A stretch of DNA of 64,000 nucleotides from Shimazuella kribbensis DSM 45090 (GCF_000428065.1 NZ_ATZF01000002.1:248001-312000); one strand, 5' to 3'; positions 8,058-18,067 are shown, counted from the stretch's first letter. Numbers and translations: made by a program. Notes: a model not told the origin generated them from the letters alone.

Positions 8058-8627
8058 TTAGTTATTTAGTTGGCGATATGCTGTGGGAGTATATCCCGTT
8101 TTTTGCTTAAATAAGGTCCCGAAATATGCCATATTGGAAATACCTACTGCAAGGGCAATATCCATCACGGAAAAACCGGATGCAGTAAGATATTCCATGG
8201 CTTTTGAAATTCTTATTTCTTGTATATATTCCGTTGGAGAAATGCTTTTTATTTGTTTGAATGTTCGTTGCAAATGAAAGGGGCTTCCATGAAATAAATC
8301 GGCTAGTATTTGCAACGTGAGATGTTCAGCAAAATTTGTATCAATGTATGTTGCAACTTGGTCCACCCATTCTTCAGCTGGTAACTGCTTGTCAGTTGGT
8401 TTGCATCTTTTACATGGGCGATAATCTTCATCTAAAGCTTGTTGTGGATTTTCGAAAATCTTTACATTTTCCTTTTTGGGTGGTCGTGACTTACATGATG
8501 GACGACAAAAAATTCCTCTAGTTTGGACTCCATAATAAAATTTCTTATCATAAGATGTATCATTGTCCATAATTGCTTGCCATTGTTCCATTGATAAATT
8601 CCCATCTGTCATCGCTTCTTCTTTCAT
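8058..8627 (-). CDS. adaA: AdaA: methylphosphotriester-DNA alkyltransferase and AraC regulator
   Basis: A 189-residue fusion of an Ada zinc domain and an AraC-type helix-turn-helix. The four zinc Cys are C41, C45, C72 and C75 (GIFCRPSC and PCKRC); Cys41 is the likely methyl acceptor. Two HTH motifs fill residues 90-185, ending in GYTPTAYRQL. On methylation by a DNA methylphosphotriester this family becomes an activator of its own operon. The start at ATG 8627 follows GAGGTGATCAT at normal spacing, and the earlier in-frame start at 8663 has no site. It is the first gene of adaA-ogt-oxygenase. Confidence 0.93.
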   Translation of the reverse strand: MKEEAMTDGNLSMEQWQAIMDNDTSYDKKFYYGVQTRGIFCRPSCKSRPPKKENVKIFENPQQALDEDYRPCKRCKPTDKQLPAEEWVDQVATYIDTNFAEHLTLQILADLFHGSPFHLQRTFKQIKSISPTEYIQEIRISKAMEYLTASGFSVMDIALAVGISNMAYFGTLFKQKTGYTPTAYRQLNN

Positions 8628-9124
8628 ATGATCACCTCGTTTACACAGTATACTCCCACTCATGGAGGGAATGTAAGTGCTTACGGATGAAAGAGCAAGA
8701 TATCGAAAATGAATTATATTATGGTTTCACTATGATCTTCTTATCTAAAATAAAGTCAAAAAATCCAGCAGAAGGTATTCTACTGGTTACTATATTTCTA
8801 TATTAAATTACAGTTTTTTCTTTGGTTAGTGATTGGATATTGTTGAATCACAAAAAATACCTAAAATTTTAATAGTTATGCAGATATTCGGAAGCTCTTA
8901 TATGGTCTATCTCTTTCCGCATGAAATTGGTTGGTATCCTAAAAAATGCACATCGATTTCTTCATTAAAATCATTGTTTATAACCATTTCTGGAGTTATC
9001 ACGGATTAATAAATCCGGATAATGATAAAATTTTGCAGAGAGGCTTCTAATTCATAGAACTAGAACCAGCAACTGATAAAGAATGATGAAAAACATGTTA
9101 CTAAAAAAAGAAGAACATGGAACT
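8628..9124. other. Upstream region of adaA, no gene seen
   Basis: About 500 AT-rich bases hold the adaA promoter, which I cannot place confidently, and the 3' flank of proline dehydrogenase. No hairpin terminator, RNA gene or coding relic was recognised. Confidence 0.4.
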
Positions 9125-10048
9125 TCACTTCGGCTTCTTGGAAAAGAGTCCTTTAAGAGCAAAAGCTACATTTTGTGGTCTTTCTGCCAACCGTCGCATA
9201 AAATATCCAAACCAATCATTGCCGAAAGGAATGTAAACACGCATTTTGTACCCTTCTTGAACCAAGCTTAGTTGGATATCTGTTCTAAATCCGTATAACA
9301 TCTGAAATTCAAATTGGTCACGTGGAATATGATGTTTTTGAGCGAATTCTTTTACTTTGGCAATGATATGATAATCATGAGAAGCAATTGCCGTATAGCT
9401 TCCGCTCAGCAAATGCGCTTCAATGATTCTCATATAATTTACATCAATGTATTCTTTCTCTTGATAAGCAACTTCAGGATATTCTTTGTAAGCTCCTTTG
9501 ACTAAACGAAGAGAAGTCCCTTTTAACTCTTCCACGTCTTGGTTAGCTCGAAATAAATAGGCCTGAATCACGGTTCCTACATTATCATATGTTTGACGTA
9601 ATTCTCTCAGGATATCTAACGTGATTTGACAATGCGCGTAATCTTCCATATCAATTCGGACAAAATTGTTGTGTTGCTTGGCTGTCTCTAGAATTTGGCG
9701 CATATTTCTAACGCAAAAATTTCGGTCAATATCCAATCCCAGTTGGGTCATTTTTACAGATAAATTACTATTCACTCCAGCTTTGGCGATGGCTTCTAAC
9801 GTCCTTACGTTATATTCTGTTGCTTCTATCGCTTCTTCTCTACTTGAAACAAATTCCCCCAAATGATCCATTGTACAAATCAAGCCCTTTTTATTTAACT
9901 CTTGAGCTTTTTTAACAGCACTATCGATCGTATCTCCAGCCACAACTTGAGAAGCTCCAAATCTAAGGCCCCATTTTTTCGCTGCTTTATTTAACCCTTT
10001 ACTTTGGGAAGCGTAAAGGAAAATATATTTTGAAACCGCTGCTAACAT
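9125..10048 (-). CDS. Proline dehydrogenase
   Basis: A 307-residue monofunctional FAD-dependent proline dehydrogenase that oxidises L-proline to delta-1-pyrroline-5-carboxylate at the membrane face. The TIM-barrel signatures are visible: SVKMTQLG, FVRIDMEDYAHCQ, VIQAYLFRA, RLVKGAYKE, and near the C-terminus FEFQMLYGFR and RVYIPFGNDWFGYFMRRLAERPQN, the proline/FAD-binding region. The length matches Bacillus PutB/FadM. A GGGGGG ribosome site precedes the ATG. No P5C dehydrogenase gene is adjacent, so the second step must be encoded elsewhere. A hairpin upstream separates it from the DUF917 operon. Confidence 0.93.
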   Translation of the reverse strand: MLAAVSKYIFLYASQSKGLNKAAKKWGLRFGASQVVAGDTIDSAVKKAQELNKKGLICTMDHLGEFVSSREEAIEATEYNVRTLEAIAKAGVNSNLSVKMTQLGLDIDRNFCVRNMRQILETAKQHNNFVRIDMEDYAHCQITLDILRELRQTYDNVGTVIQAYLFRANQDVEELKGTSLRLVKGAYKEYPEVAYQEKEYIDVNYMRIIEAHLLSGSYTAIASHDYHIIAKVKEFAQKHHIPRDQFEFQMLYGFRTDIQLSLVQEGYKMRVYIPFGNDWFGYFMRRLAERPQNVAFALKGLFSKKPK

Positions 10049-10094
10049 GGATTATCCCCCCGAGATGATATGTTCCTATATGAATGGAATAATT

Positions 10095-10130
10095 TTATAG
10101 TGGGCAACTCGAAAGAAGTTGCCCACCTTT
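10095..10130 (-). terminator. Terminator ending the DUF917/Hyu operon
   Basis: A perfect 10-bp stem (10100-10109 with 10117-10126) lies 50 bases after the stop of the minus-strand DUF917 gene. An AT-rich tail follows on the minus strand and CTTTTCC on the plus strand. Confidence 0.65.
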
Positions 10131-10179
10131 TCCTTAAACGCTAGTAGTTTTCGCCTGCTATTTTTATACTTTAAGATAA

Positions 10180-11292
10180 CTAACTGTCTTCTTTTTTTGC
10201 TTTAAAATAGGTATCTCGATCCAATCCTATATATTCAGGCCCAAAAATGGTCAATCCTTTGTCACTCTCCCACACTTTCGGTGCTGGAAAAGTCACTACC
10301 GCTACATCCATCTCCGTTGTACAATTAGGGTTAAGAATGGGTATCCCTGTTTTTCTGTCAAGAATCACGATTAGTTCAGGAATGATGGATACAATCTCTT
10401 CTCCACGTTTCGCTATCATATATTCATTTCTAAACCAAATGTTTAGTGAAGTATTTTTTCTATCATTATTTATCGATCTTACAGTTATACTGCCTTCTAT
10501 AAATCCACCTGTATCTACCCACGTTGCATCCGATACAATTCCTTCTATTAAAAGTTCCCCTTTACCAGCTAAGATAACGGAATTTACAGGGGAATCACCT
10601 TGATCATTTGCCAACCTCATGGCTCTTCCTACCCGTTCAGCTTGTGTCAAAGTTCCAGAAATAACAGAATTTTTTAACTTCTCTCCTTTTATCGGATGAT
10701 CACACACCCCTGAAAAGTTACCTGAAATGGTAGCAAATGAGCGTGCAATTTGTTCGGCACGATCATGATTAACTGCTGTTTCCACTATTACTGTGTCTCC
10801 ATATTTATTCGCTAAGGAAAAGGGAGTAATGGAAACATCAAAAATGTTAAAAGTAGTATGAGCAAGGTCAGGGACAGCTCGTCCAGCTGGATCAGCATCT
10901 ATTAACGGGACACCCAAGCTTGCTGCTGTTTCCATTGCCCAAGCTGTATTTCCTCCCAACTCAGTAGCTATGACGGCTTGGATCGGTTCGCCAAGGTATT
11001 CCTGTAGTGCCCTAGCCGCAATTGTTGAGACATTCTCCTTAATGATTGGAAGATTTTCTAGCCGTTTAGAAACTTCTTTTGATGGTGGAGCAACAGATCC
11101 CACATAATATGGTGATGCAATCAACCAATTATCTTTCACTTCGTCCAGAGTCAGGATGGTAACCTGTTTGCCTGCCTTGTACAACTCACGAACTAATGCA
11201 AGACCTTCATCCAGACTTCCACCTCCTCCTGTTCCGTAAATACAGGCTCCATATAATATGTCTTCCACCTCTTGTAAATGTAACGTTCTCAA
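10180..11292 (-). CDS. DUF917 / S-methyl thiohydantoin desulfurase-family protein
   Basis: A 370-residue member of the DUF917 family, now often labelled S-methyl-thiohydantoin desulfurase domain. Family marks are the Gly-rich YGTGGGGSLDEG at residues 19-30, the TELGGNTAW block, an LIDADPAGRAVPD segment and a C-terminal domain with VVTFPAPKVW. It is the last gene of the hydantoinase-like operon, next to an MFS transporter. The start is a TTG at 11292 with GGGGAGGAG upstream. Together with HyuA/HyuB it probably opens or modifies a hydantoin-like or thiohydantoin-like ring; the true substrate is unknown. A second DUF917 gene occurs at 42573-43658. Confidence 0.85.
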   Translation of the reverse strand: MRTLHLQEVEDILYGACIYGTGGGGSLDEGLALVRELYKAGKQVTILTLDEVKDNWLIASPYYVGSVAPPSKEVSKRLENLPIIKENVSTIAARALQEYLGEPIQAVIATELGGNTAWAMETAASLGVPLIDADPAGRAVPDLAHTTFNIFDVSITPFSLANKYGDTVIVETAVNHDRAEQIARSFATISGNFSGVCDHPIKGEKLKNSVISGTLTQAERVGRAMRLANDQGDSPVNSVILAGKGELLIEGIVSDATWVDTGGFIEGSITVRSINNDRKNTSLNIWFRNEYMIAKRGEEIVSIIPELIVILDRKTGIPILNPNCTTEMDVAVVTFPAPKVWESDKGLTIFGPEYIGLDRDTYFKAKKEDS

Positions 11293-11327
11293 CTATGAAT
11301 TTCTCCTCCCCAATTTCACTCTCACCT

Positions 11328-12683
11328 TTACTCCAAAACTTCACCTTCCGTTTCTGGAATAAACAGAATGGTAATAAGAGTAATTACCACAAATGCTTGT
11401 ACAAATGAAATCGTCTGCCCAAAAGCCCACCCCATACCGATAACCATACCGATAATAGATGGCGCAAACGCATTAGCCCAGCGTTGAGCAGCTGCACCGA
11501 AGCTATAGCCAGCAGAGCGAGAATTCGTTGGGTAAATTTCACCGAACCAAGCATTCCAAACGCCCCATGCACCTAAACTGAAAAACGATAAACCAAAATA
11601 GAAAGCATACATTTGAACCATACTGGATGAAAATGCAAATCCAAATCCACAAATGACAGTTAACAATACAAATATAATCATGATTTTTTTACGTCCATAT
11701 CGACCTGTTAAGGAAGAAGCAACTAGATAACTCGGAATTTGGAAAACCGTGGACAATGCAAGAAATGTTAAGCTATCAGATAAAGCTAAACCACGTTGTG
11801 CTAGTAAGGTCGGAAGCCATGTATATAAACCCCAGTATCCAAAGGCAAAAGCAAAGTTTACAATGGTTTGATAGGTTGTTAACTTTAACAGTTTTCGTTT
11901 AAAAATCGAGGTGTAATTTCCTTTTTCGATGGGCTGAATCCATAATGTTTGCTTCTCTTCCAGTTTAATCTGTCCGTTACTTAAATAAGTGATGGATTGC
12001 TTCGCTTCTTTCTGTTTCCCTTTCCCTGCCAACCAATAGGGAGATTCAGGAATTTTCCGTAGCAATATAGCCCATAAACCAACAAGCGAACTTAAAATAA
12101 GAACAGCACGCCATCCACCAATCAGACCTTCTCTATCTAATAAAAGTGATGTAACACCAAGTGCCATCAAAGTACCTATAGGCCATCCTGCTGAAAGATA
12201 AACAATTCCTCGGCCACGTTGTTTTACAGGCAGCATTTCTTCAAAATACGGATATCCTGCTACCATGACTCCTCCTAAAGCTAAACCAGCTATAAATCGT
12301 AAGGCATAGAGCATTTCAAAATTTACCGAAAAGGCACTAACTGCGGAAACGATGCTAAATCCGAGTAGACTAATGATCAAGGAATTTTTTCTTCCAATCC
12401 TGTCGGAAATAATCCCCCACATGTATGCTCCTGGAATCATCCCAAAATAAATAGAACCGATAAGAGACCCAACTTGTAGATCCGATAATTGAAATTCCCC
12501 TGCTATATTGGGGCTGATAAAAATAATCAACATCATTTCCCAAGCTTCTATAACTGAAATGATAAAGAGGACAATACCTACAAAAAAATGCTTTTTTGTA
12601 AACGGCATGTGGTTAAAGAGTTCTCCCACTCTTACTATTTGATCCGTGTCTCTCCTGACTTTTTCATTCATCTGCCATGTCAC
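11328..12683 (-). CDS. MFS transporter, sugar/metabolite:H+ symporter type
   Basis: A 451-residue major facilitator protein with twelve predicted membrane helices. The loop 2-3 signature reads GIISDRIGRKNSLI, and a matching TGRYGRKKIMII appears in the second half. PESPYWL between helices 6 and 7 and PETEG near the end are typical of the sugar/benzoate symporter group. It lies within the HyuA-HyuB-DUF917 operon, so it probably imports the compound those enzymes degrade. GGGAG precedes ATG 12683; ATG 12671 is an alternative start. Confidence 0.88.
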   Translation of the reverse strand: MTWQMNEKVRRDTDQIVRVGELFNHMPFTKKHFFVGIVLFIISVIEAWEMMLIIFISPNIAGEFQLSDLQVGSLIGSIYFGMIPGAYMWGIISDRIGRKNSLIISLLGFSIVSAVSAFSVNFEMLYALRFIAGLALGGVMVAGYPYFEEMLPVKQRGRGIVYLSAGWPIGTLMALGVTSLLLDREGLIGGWRAVLILSSLVGLWAILLRKIPESPYWLAGKGKQKEAKQSITYLSNGQIKLEEKQTLWIQPIEKGNYTSIFKRKLLKLTTYQTIVNFAFAFGYWGLYTWLPTLLAQRGLALSDSLTFLALSTVFQIPSYLVASSLTGRYGRKKIMIIFVLLTVICGFGFAFSSSMVQMYAFYFGLSFFSLGAWGVWNAWFGEIYPTNSRSAGYSFGAAAQRWANAFAPSIIGMVIGMGWAFGQTISFVQAFVVITLITILFIPETEGEVLE

Positions 12684-12804
12684 TCCCTTTTACTCCATTA
12701 GTCTCAACCAAGTAATACACACCTACCTGTAGAATAAACCCATACTCTCACTAGCAGCTGTTCCACCTCCTTTAAGCAGGTTCAGCTCATGTAACTGTAT
12801 AGTA

Positions 12805-14559
12805 CTAAATGCGCTTCTCTATGTTTTCTTCCCATTCTTTACGAGCAGATGAGAGACCCATCAAGTCATATGTTCCTTCATCAAGAACTACACCGTAAAC
12901 TTCTTTCGCTTGATGTACGGTAATGTATTCATTTTTGACATCTTCCACAACTTTCGTAATCGGTCTGGCAAACGGATGTCCATATCCTCCCCCACTACCA
13001 GTAACCAATTTAAGTACATCTCCTTTATTTAATGGATATCGCGCATAAACGCCATATGGGCCATCTACCACACCGTTTTTCTTCATAACATAAAATTGAT
13101 TCGGAGAACCATCTTTCCCTTCGTTGAATCCCCACGGAACATATTTATGACGACCAAAAGTAACTGTCGCAAATTGTCCGTCCGTTAAAGCTTGGTAGGA
13201 TCGAATAACACCTGCACCGCCAATAAATTCACCTGCACCCTCACCATCAGCATTTAGCGAATATTCATCCACCATCACTCCATAACGAGCTTCCGCTATT
13301 TCAACCGGTACATTGTATGTTTCACCATCCCCTATACAAAATTGTCCTCTTGCACCATCTTGATCATTCCCAGCTCCCCATCCACCTAATGATGGTTCCA
13401 CGATTAAAAATGGATTTTTTGTATCTGGGTGATTCCCAGATAGTGTTACCGCACATACAGAAAGAAAATGACCCGCAGGCAACTTGGACGGAATGACAGG
13501 AGCCAGAGCTTTCCAGACAAGGTCTCCCCCCATCGAACCACTCTCCCAATATACGGACATCGGGGCAGGTCGTTCGGCAGAAAAAATCGAGCCTGGATCT
13601 GTAATAATTTCCAATGGGCGAAACACACCATCATTTATATGCTGATCATCATTCGTGATGGCTAAAAATACCGTGCGTACATCCGAAACTAAGGTCGTGT
13701 ATGAACAATTGATTGGACCAGGAACTTGCGGATGACTGCCTCTGAAATCGCATACAAAATTGTCATCTGTAATCGTTACCTTTACTTGAACTTGAAAAGG
13801 ACCATTGCCAAGTCCATCCGTGTCAATATAATCCTCTGCATAATAATCACCGTTAGGAAGGGATTGAATGATGCTTCTGGAAATGATCTCACCTTGGTCC
13901 AATAAATGTTTTGTTGTTTGTAGCACTGTCTCTTTTCCATATTTTCTACACAGTTCTAGAAAGCGCCTTTCACCGATTCTCAAGGAAGCGATTTGCGCCC
14001 ACATATCGCTTAGGGAGAGCTCAGGGAGACGTACATTTGCTTGGATGATATCGACTAAAGCTTGATTCAATTTACCTTCCTCAAAGAGCTTCACACAAGG
14101 AAATTGCAACCCCTCTTGGTAAATTTCCGTCGCATCATTTGTAAACGAACCTGGATCTTTTCCTCCAACCTCGGTCCAGTGTGCTTTGTTTGCAGAAAAT
14201 GCTACGAGTTCCTCTTCATAAAAGATAGGCATAACGAGACCCACATCGGATAGATGGGAACCCCCACCATTGTAAGAATCATTGATGATAATAATATCTC
14301 CAGGCTTTAGGTCATCTTGAAATTTTTTCACTGTTTCTTTTACCATAAAGCTAAGCATTCCAATAAAACCTGCGACACCGTTTCCTTGTGTGAGCAAATC
14401 ACCTTTAGCATCTGTAAGGCCCGTTGCATAGTCAAGAACTTCATAAATAATGGGGCTCATCGATGTTCTTCCTAATGTATAAAACATTTCTTCCCCGACG
14501 GCGGTTAGTGAATCTTTTACGATTTCCAGTGTGAATGGATCAATTTTCGTATTTTGCAT
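12805..14559 (-). CDS. hyuB: Hydantoinase B / oxoprolinase B family protein
   Basis: A 584-residue HyuB-type subunit. Family blocks are seen throughout: DPFTLEIVKDSLTAVGEEM at the start, GDIIIINDSYNGGGSHLSD in the first third, GGGAGVIRSYQ-like and GSGGGYGHPFARP towards the end. With HyuA it forms an ATP-dependent cyclic-amide hydrolase (N-methylhydantoinase, acetophenone carboxylase or 5-oxoprolinase type). Its start overlaps the hyuA end by 20 bases, implying coupled translation. The substrate is not predictable; context with DUF917 suggests a hydantoin-like ring. Confidence 0.9.
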   Translation of the reverse strand: MQNTKIDPFTLEIVKDSLTAVGEEMFYTLGRTSMSPIIYEVLDYATGLTDAKGDLLTQGNGVAGFIGMLSFMVKETVKKFQDDLKPGDIIIINDSYNGGGSHLSDVGLVMPIFYEEELVAFSANKAHWTEVGGKDPGSFTNDATEIYQEGLQFPCVKLFEEGKLNQALVDIIQANVRLPELSLSDMWAQIASLRIGERRFLELCRKYGKETVLQTTKHLLDQGEIISRSIIQSLPNGDYYAEDYIDTDGLGNGPFQVQVKVTITDDNFVCDFRGSHPQVPGPINCSYTTLVSDVRTVFLAITNDDQHINDGVFRPLEIITDPGSIFSAERPAPMSVYWESGSMGGDLVWKALAPVIPSKLPAGHFLSVCAVTLSGNHPDTKNPFLIVEPSLGGWGAGNDQDGARGQFCIGDGETYNVPVEIAEARYGVMVDEYSLNADGEGAGEFIGGAGVIRSYQALTDGQFATVTFGRHKYVPWGFNEGKDGSPNQFYVMKKNGVVDGPYGVYARYPLNKGDVLKLVTGSGGGYGHPFARPITKVVEDVKNEYITVHQAKEVYGVVLDEGTYDLMGLSSARKEWEENIEKRI

Positions 14560-16603
14560 TTTCCATCCCCCTATTGTAAATCAGTAAATTCCCGTAACTA
14601 TCTATTTCTAACTCCTGTGTTGGATACAAAAGGATAGAAGACATAAGATCCTCAATTACCGATGGTCCTGAAATCTTCATTCCAGGTGCTAATTCATTAC
14701 GGCTGTATACGTTCGTCTTCACCCAACCAGTTTCTTCATAAAAAACATTACGTATTTCTTTCAATGGTGCATGTTTCTCTGTTGTCTCTTTTATTTTTTT
14801 GATTTCCGGTTTGTTCACACGTCCGAAAGCGGTAAGGTGAAGATTGACAACTTCCACTTGTGTTTCAGGAAGTTGGAATGTATAGGTTTTCTCATGCAGT
14901 GTATGGAATGAAGCAATGATTTGCTGAATCATTTCAGGACTCCAGTTTTCATTTGGTATCGGCACTTTTACCGTGTGTTCCTGACCAACATATCGCATAT
15001 CAGCATACTTGGAAAAAATAATATTTGTTTCTTCCATTCCTTCTTGTACGTACTGCTTGATAGCCTGTTCTTCCAAATGGCTCCACTCTATATTCATCTC
15101 GTCTAGATTTGTACCATCTAACAGTTTTACATATGTTTTAATAAAATCTTGACGCAAATCGGTCATTAACATTCCCCATGCGGAGAAAACTGCGGAAGCT
15201 ACAGGTATAACCACTCTACGAATACCTAGTTCCTTTGCAAGAAAAGTGGCATGGAGTGGTCCTCCTCCCCCAAACGCAACCATCGTAAAGTCACGTGGAT
15301 CATATCCCTTCCGGACAGAAATAAGTTTTAATGCATTTAACATATTGGAGTTAGCTAAACGAATAATCCCGAGTGCTGCCTCTTCTACTTTCAAATCAAA
15401 ATGGTTTGCAATCTTCCCTTCCATTACTTCTTTTACCTTTTGCAAATCTACCGGATAAGTGAAGTTCTTTGGAGAAAGTCGTCCTGTAATTAAATTAGCA
15501 TCCGTAATAGTTGGCTCTTCTCCTCCTTGTCCATATGCAACTGGACCTGGAACCGCACCTGCTGAATGTGGACCCACACGTAACGAGCCGGCGGGATCAA
15601 GCCAAGCAATCGATCCTCCCCCGTTTCCAATTTCCACAATGTCTACGACTGGAACTTTCAGCGGATACCCTGCCCATTTCTCTGTTCTTTCGATATGGTA
15701 ATCCGTAGTGATTTTTACCTGTCCATTTTCGATTAAGGAACATTTTGCTGTTGTTCCACCAACATCAAATGCAATCAGATTTTTCTCTCCAATAATTTCT
15801 CCTAAAATAGCAGAGCCAAAAACTCCCGCAACAGGACCGGATTCGACCATATTAATCGGGGCTTCTTTTGCCAAACTAAATGTAGTGGTTCCTCCGTTTG
15901 ACTGCATAATATACTTTTTGGCCGTGACATCCTTGTCTGCCAGCTTCTCTTCTAAACGATTAATATAAGAAGAGGCAATTGGTTTCACATATGAATTCAT
16001 AACGACTGTATTCGTCCGTTCATATTCACGCCATTCTTTTGTCATTTCATATGAAGCGGTAATGGAAACTTCCGGCCAAAGCTCTTTAACCATCTCTACG
16101 GCTTCTTTTTCATGAACAGGATTTCGATATGAATGTAAAAAAGCAATTGCAACCGCTTCCAATTCTTCGTTTTTAAACTCGGTTATAATCTCTTTTAGCT
16201 GTTCTTTATCCAACTGTGTAACAATTTCACCTTTATAATTCAAACGCTCTTCTACTTCTTTTCTTAAATAACGCGGCACAATAGGTACTGGTTTTTGATA
16301 GCGGACGTTAAATAAATCAGGACGATTCCCTCGGGCAATTTCTAGGACATCACGAAAGCCTTTTGTTGTAATAAGACCTGTCTTTACCCCTTTTCGTTCC
16401 GTCAATGCATTAATAATCACTGTTGTTCCATGAATAAATGTTTCTATTTCTTCTAATGAAATTTGACTTTCTTTTAAAACATTTAGTACTCCTTCTTCAA
16501 AGCGAGGCGGTGTCGTACTGCTTTTAGCAAATCCAACCTCACCATTTTCCTTCACATACACAAGATCAGTAAATGTTCCTCCGACATCTGTTGCTACTCT
16601 CAT
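14540..16603 (-). CDS. hyuA: Hydantoinase A / oxoprolinase A family protein
   Basis: A 687-residue HyuA-type ATPase subunit. It has the N-terminal DVGGTFTDL phosphate-binding motif at residues 6-14, HGTTVIINALTERKG, and the second ATP site FDVGGTTAKCSL, then NMVESGPVAGVFG and VAFGGGGPLHA. This is full length for the family. It is the first enzyme gene after the XRE-cupin regulator and overlaps hyuB. An AGAGGTGAG ribosome site precedes the ATG. It would phosphorylate or activate the cyclic amide that HyuB helps hydrolyse. Confidence 0.92.
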   Translation of the reverse strand: MRVATDVGGTFTDLVYVKENGEVGFAKSSTTPPRFEEGVLNVLKESQISLEEIETFIHGTTVIINALTERKGVKTGLITTKGFRDVLEIARGNRPDLFNVRYQKPVPIVPRYLRKEVEERLNYKGEIVTQLDKEQLKEIITEFKNEELEAVAIAFLHSYRNPVHEKEAVEMVKELWPEVSITASYEMTKEWREYERTNTVVMNSYVKPIASSYINRLEEKLADKDVTAKKYIMQSNGGTTTFSLAKEAPINMVESGPVAGVFGSAILGEIIGEKNLIAFDVGGTTAKCSLIENGQVKITTDYHIERTEKWAGYPLKVPVVDIVEIGNGGGSIAWLDPAGSLRVGPHSAGAVPGPVAYGQGGEEPTITDANLITGRLSPKNFTYPVDLQKVKEVMEGKIANHFDLKVEEAALGIIRLANSNMLNALKLISVRKGYDPRDFTMVAFGGGGPLHATFLAKELGIRRVVIPVASAVFSAWGMLMTDLRQDFIKTYVKLLDGTNLDEMNIEWSHLEEQAIKQYVQEGMEETNIIFSKYADMRYVGQEHTVKVPIPNENWSPEMIQQIIASFHTLHEKTYTFQLPETQVEVVNLHLTAFGRVNKPEIKKIKETTEKHAPLKEIRNVFYEETGWVKTNVYSRNELAPGMKISGPSVIEDLMSSILLYPTQELEIDSYGNLLIYNRGMENAKYEN

Positions 16604-16738
16604 CTTCTCACCTCTAGCTACTTATTTTTTTAAAAAAACACAGCATGCCGTTGAGTCCAAATGCGGAATACCACAATTACTCCTATACTTTAGATCGCAA
16701 ATTTTATCGCTTTAGCGAAGTTAAACTTTCTTCCATTA

Positions 16739-17284
16739 TTAAAAAAGAATAGGTGTTAACACACATAACAAAATCGACTCTTTCTCTAAAGGATTTTCAT
16801 AATCATGTGGAATCTGGGAAGGGAAATGAATAGATTCTCCTTCCGTTACATCAAATTCTTCACCATCCACCTTAAAGCGGACGAGACCTTTTAATACATA
16901 ATAAAATTCTTCACCAGCATGACTATAATCGTTATCTTTTTGCTGATTAGGCTGGAGGACGACAACAAGCGGTTCAAGGGTTCGGCTTGAAAAATTACCA
17001 CTAAGTCGAATATAGGATGTATCTGAACCCTCAATACGAAACTTTTTTTGTTCACTCTTTTTCACATAAAACTTTGTACTGCTAATAGGTTTGTCAAAAA
17101 AATAAGAAATGTCTACTTCAAACGCATCAGCAATTTTCTTCAAAGATGTAATAGTTAACGAAGAAGAACCACGTTCGATCATGGATAAAAAACTGCTTGA
17201 TAGCTCGGTTTTTTCACTTAATTCTTTCAACGTTAATTTACGATCCATTCGTAAACTTTTGATCTTTTCATGTACTTCATCCAT
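16739..17284 (-). CDS. XRE-family regulator with C-terminal cupin domain
   Basis: A 181-residue regulator with an N-terminal XRE helix-turn-helix at residues 5-60 (LTLKELSEKTELSSSFLSMI) and a cupin effector domain at 105-175 (HAGEEFYYVLKGLVRFKVDG, ending in PHDYENP). Such proteins often sense the catabolic substrate. It is transcribed in the same direction as hyuA-hyuB-MFS-DUF917, 135 bases upstream, and its own start is preceded by two tandem copies of a 16-bp palindrome. I infer autoregulation and control of the operon. Confidence 0.9.
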   Translation of the reverse strand: MDEVHEKIKSLRMDRKLTLKELSEKTELSSSFLSMIERGSSSLTITSLKKIADAFEVDISYFFDKPISSTKFYVKKSEQKKFRIEGSDTSYIRLSGNFSSRTLEPLVVVLQPNQQKDNDYSHAGEEFYYVLKGLVRFKVDGEEFDVTEGESIHFPSQIPHDYENPLEKESILLCVLTPILF

Positions 17285-17314
17285 TACTTGTTGATCTTCC
17301 TTTCAGCTCGGCAT

Positions 17315-17349
17315 ATTCAATATATTGAATTTCGTTTAATATATTGAAT
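17315..17349. promoter_or_regulatory. Tandem palindromic operator for the XRE-cupin regulator
   Basis: A perfect 16-bp palindrome ATTCAATATATTGAAT (17315-17330) is followed 19 bases on by a near-identical copy (17334-17349), both just upstream of the XRE-cupin start. Spacing of about two helix turns suggests cooperative binding. The role is inferred from symmetry and position. Confidence 0.65.
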
Positions 17350-18067
17350 ACAATGTATTAGATCTTTTATTTGTTGTCAATATGTTCTTGAATTAAAATT
17401 GGTTTTTTGTTTTTGTGCAAGAAATTCATCTGTACTTAGTTTTAAATCAAGCCTTAGATTATAGGGCGCTGGATTAATTTTGATTGACAGATATTAGCTG
17501 AATTACATCAAGTTATAAACAAGAAACGAGAGACATTTCACCGTTATCTGTAATGTATACAACTAACCGCCTTTTGGAGGTTTTATACTTCCCCTTTTAA
17601 AAATTGGTGAATATCCCTAACCCATATCCTATTTTTACTTTTATATCTTGCTACCCGAATTGGAGCCGGGAAAAGATCACTCAAGCCGGATCTTCAGGAG
17701 AAGTTTTTACCTCTAACACACTGTCAGGGAATTGTTCCTAACCAACGCATTGTCTATTCCCGCACTTTGGACTCTAATTACCCCTTGCCAATCACCATGC
17801 AAGGAAAGGCTTCGTTATCCTGAACAAAATCAATACCACGCCCGTGACCTTGGTCATGAGCGTGGTATCTGTTAATCAGTTGTAAATGGCCTTGCTGGAT
17901 GGTAAAAATGTGCTGTCACTAATCATGCTTTGCCCATCCCTTACGATACTAGGTTATTTATTTAACCCATATTGATGGAATTGGTATAGGTCCATTCTAT
18001 CTGTTGTAATATTCACCCTTAAAAATAAAACTAAAAAGTGTTCATTTAATACTTCTATTTATACTTT
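17350..18067. other. Intergenic region with hairpin
   Basis: Over 700 bases carry no supported gene. A long imperfect hairpin (arms 17833-17850 and 17851-17868) is present without a T-run. The stretch 17640-17880 is somewhat GC-richer and shares TGCTACCCGA with the GC-rich cassette at 4217, but no protein relic could be named. Confidence 0.4.

Noticed and set aside
12684-12804. AAAGGAGGTGGAA between hyuB and the MFS gene, considered as a start for a small gene
   Set aside because: Frames after it are 6 to 16 codons and poorly spaced; most likely a chance Shine-Dalgarno or processing region.
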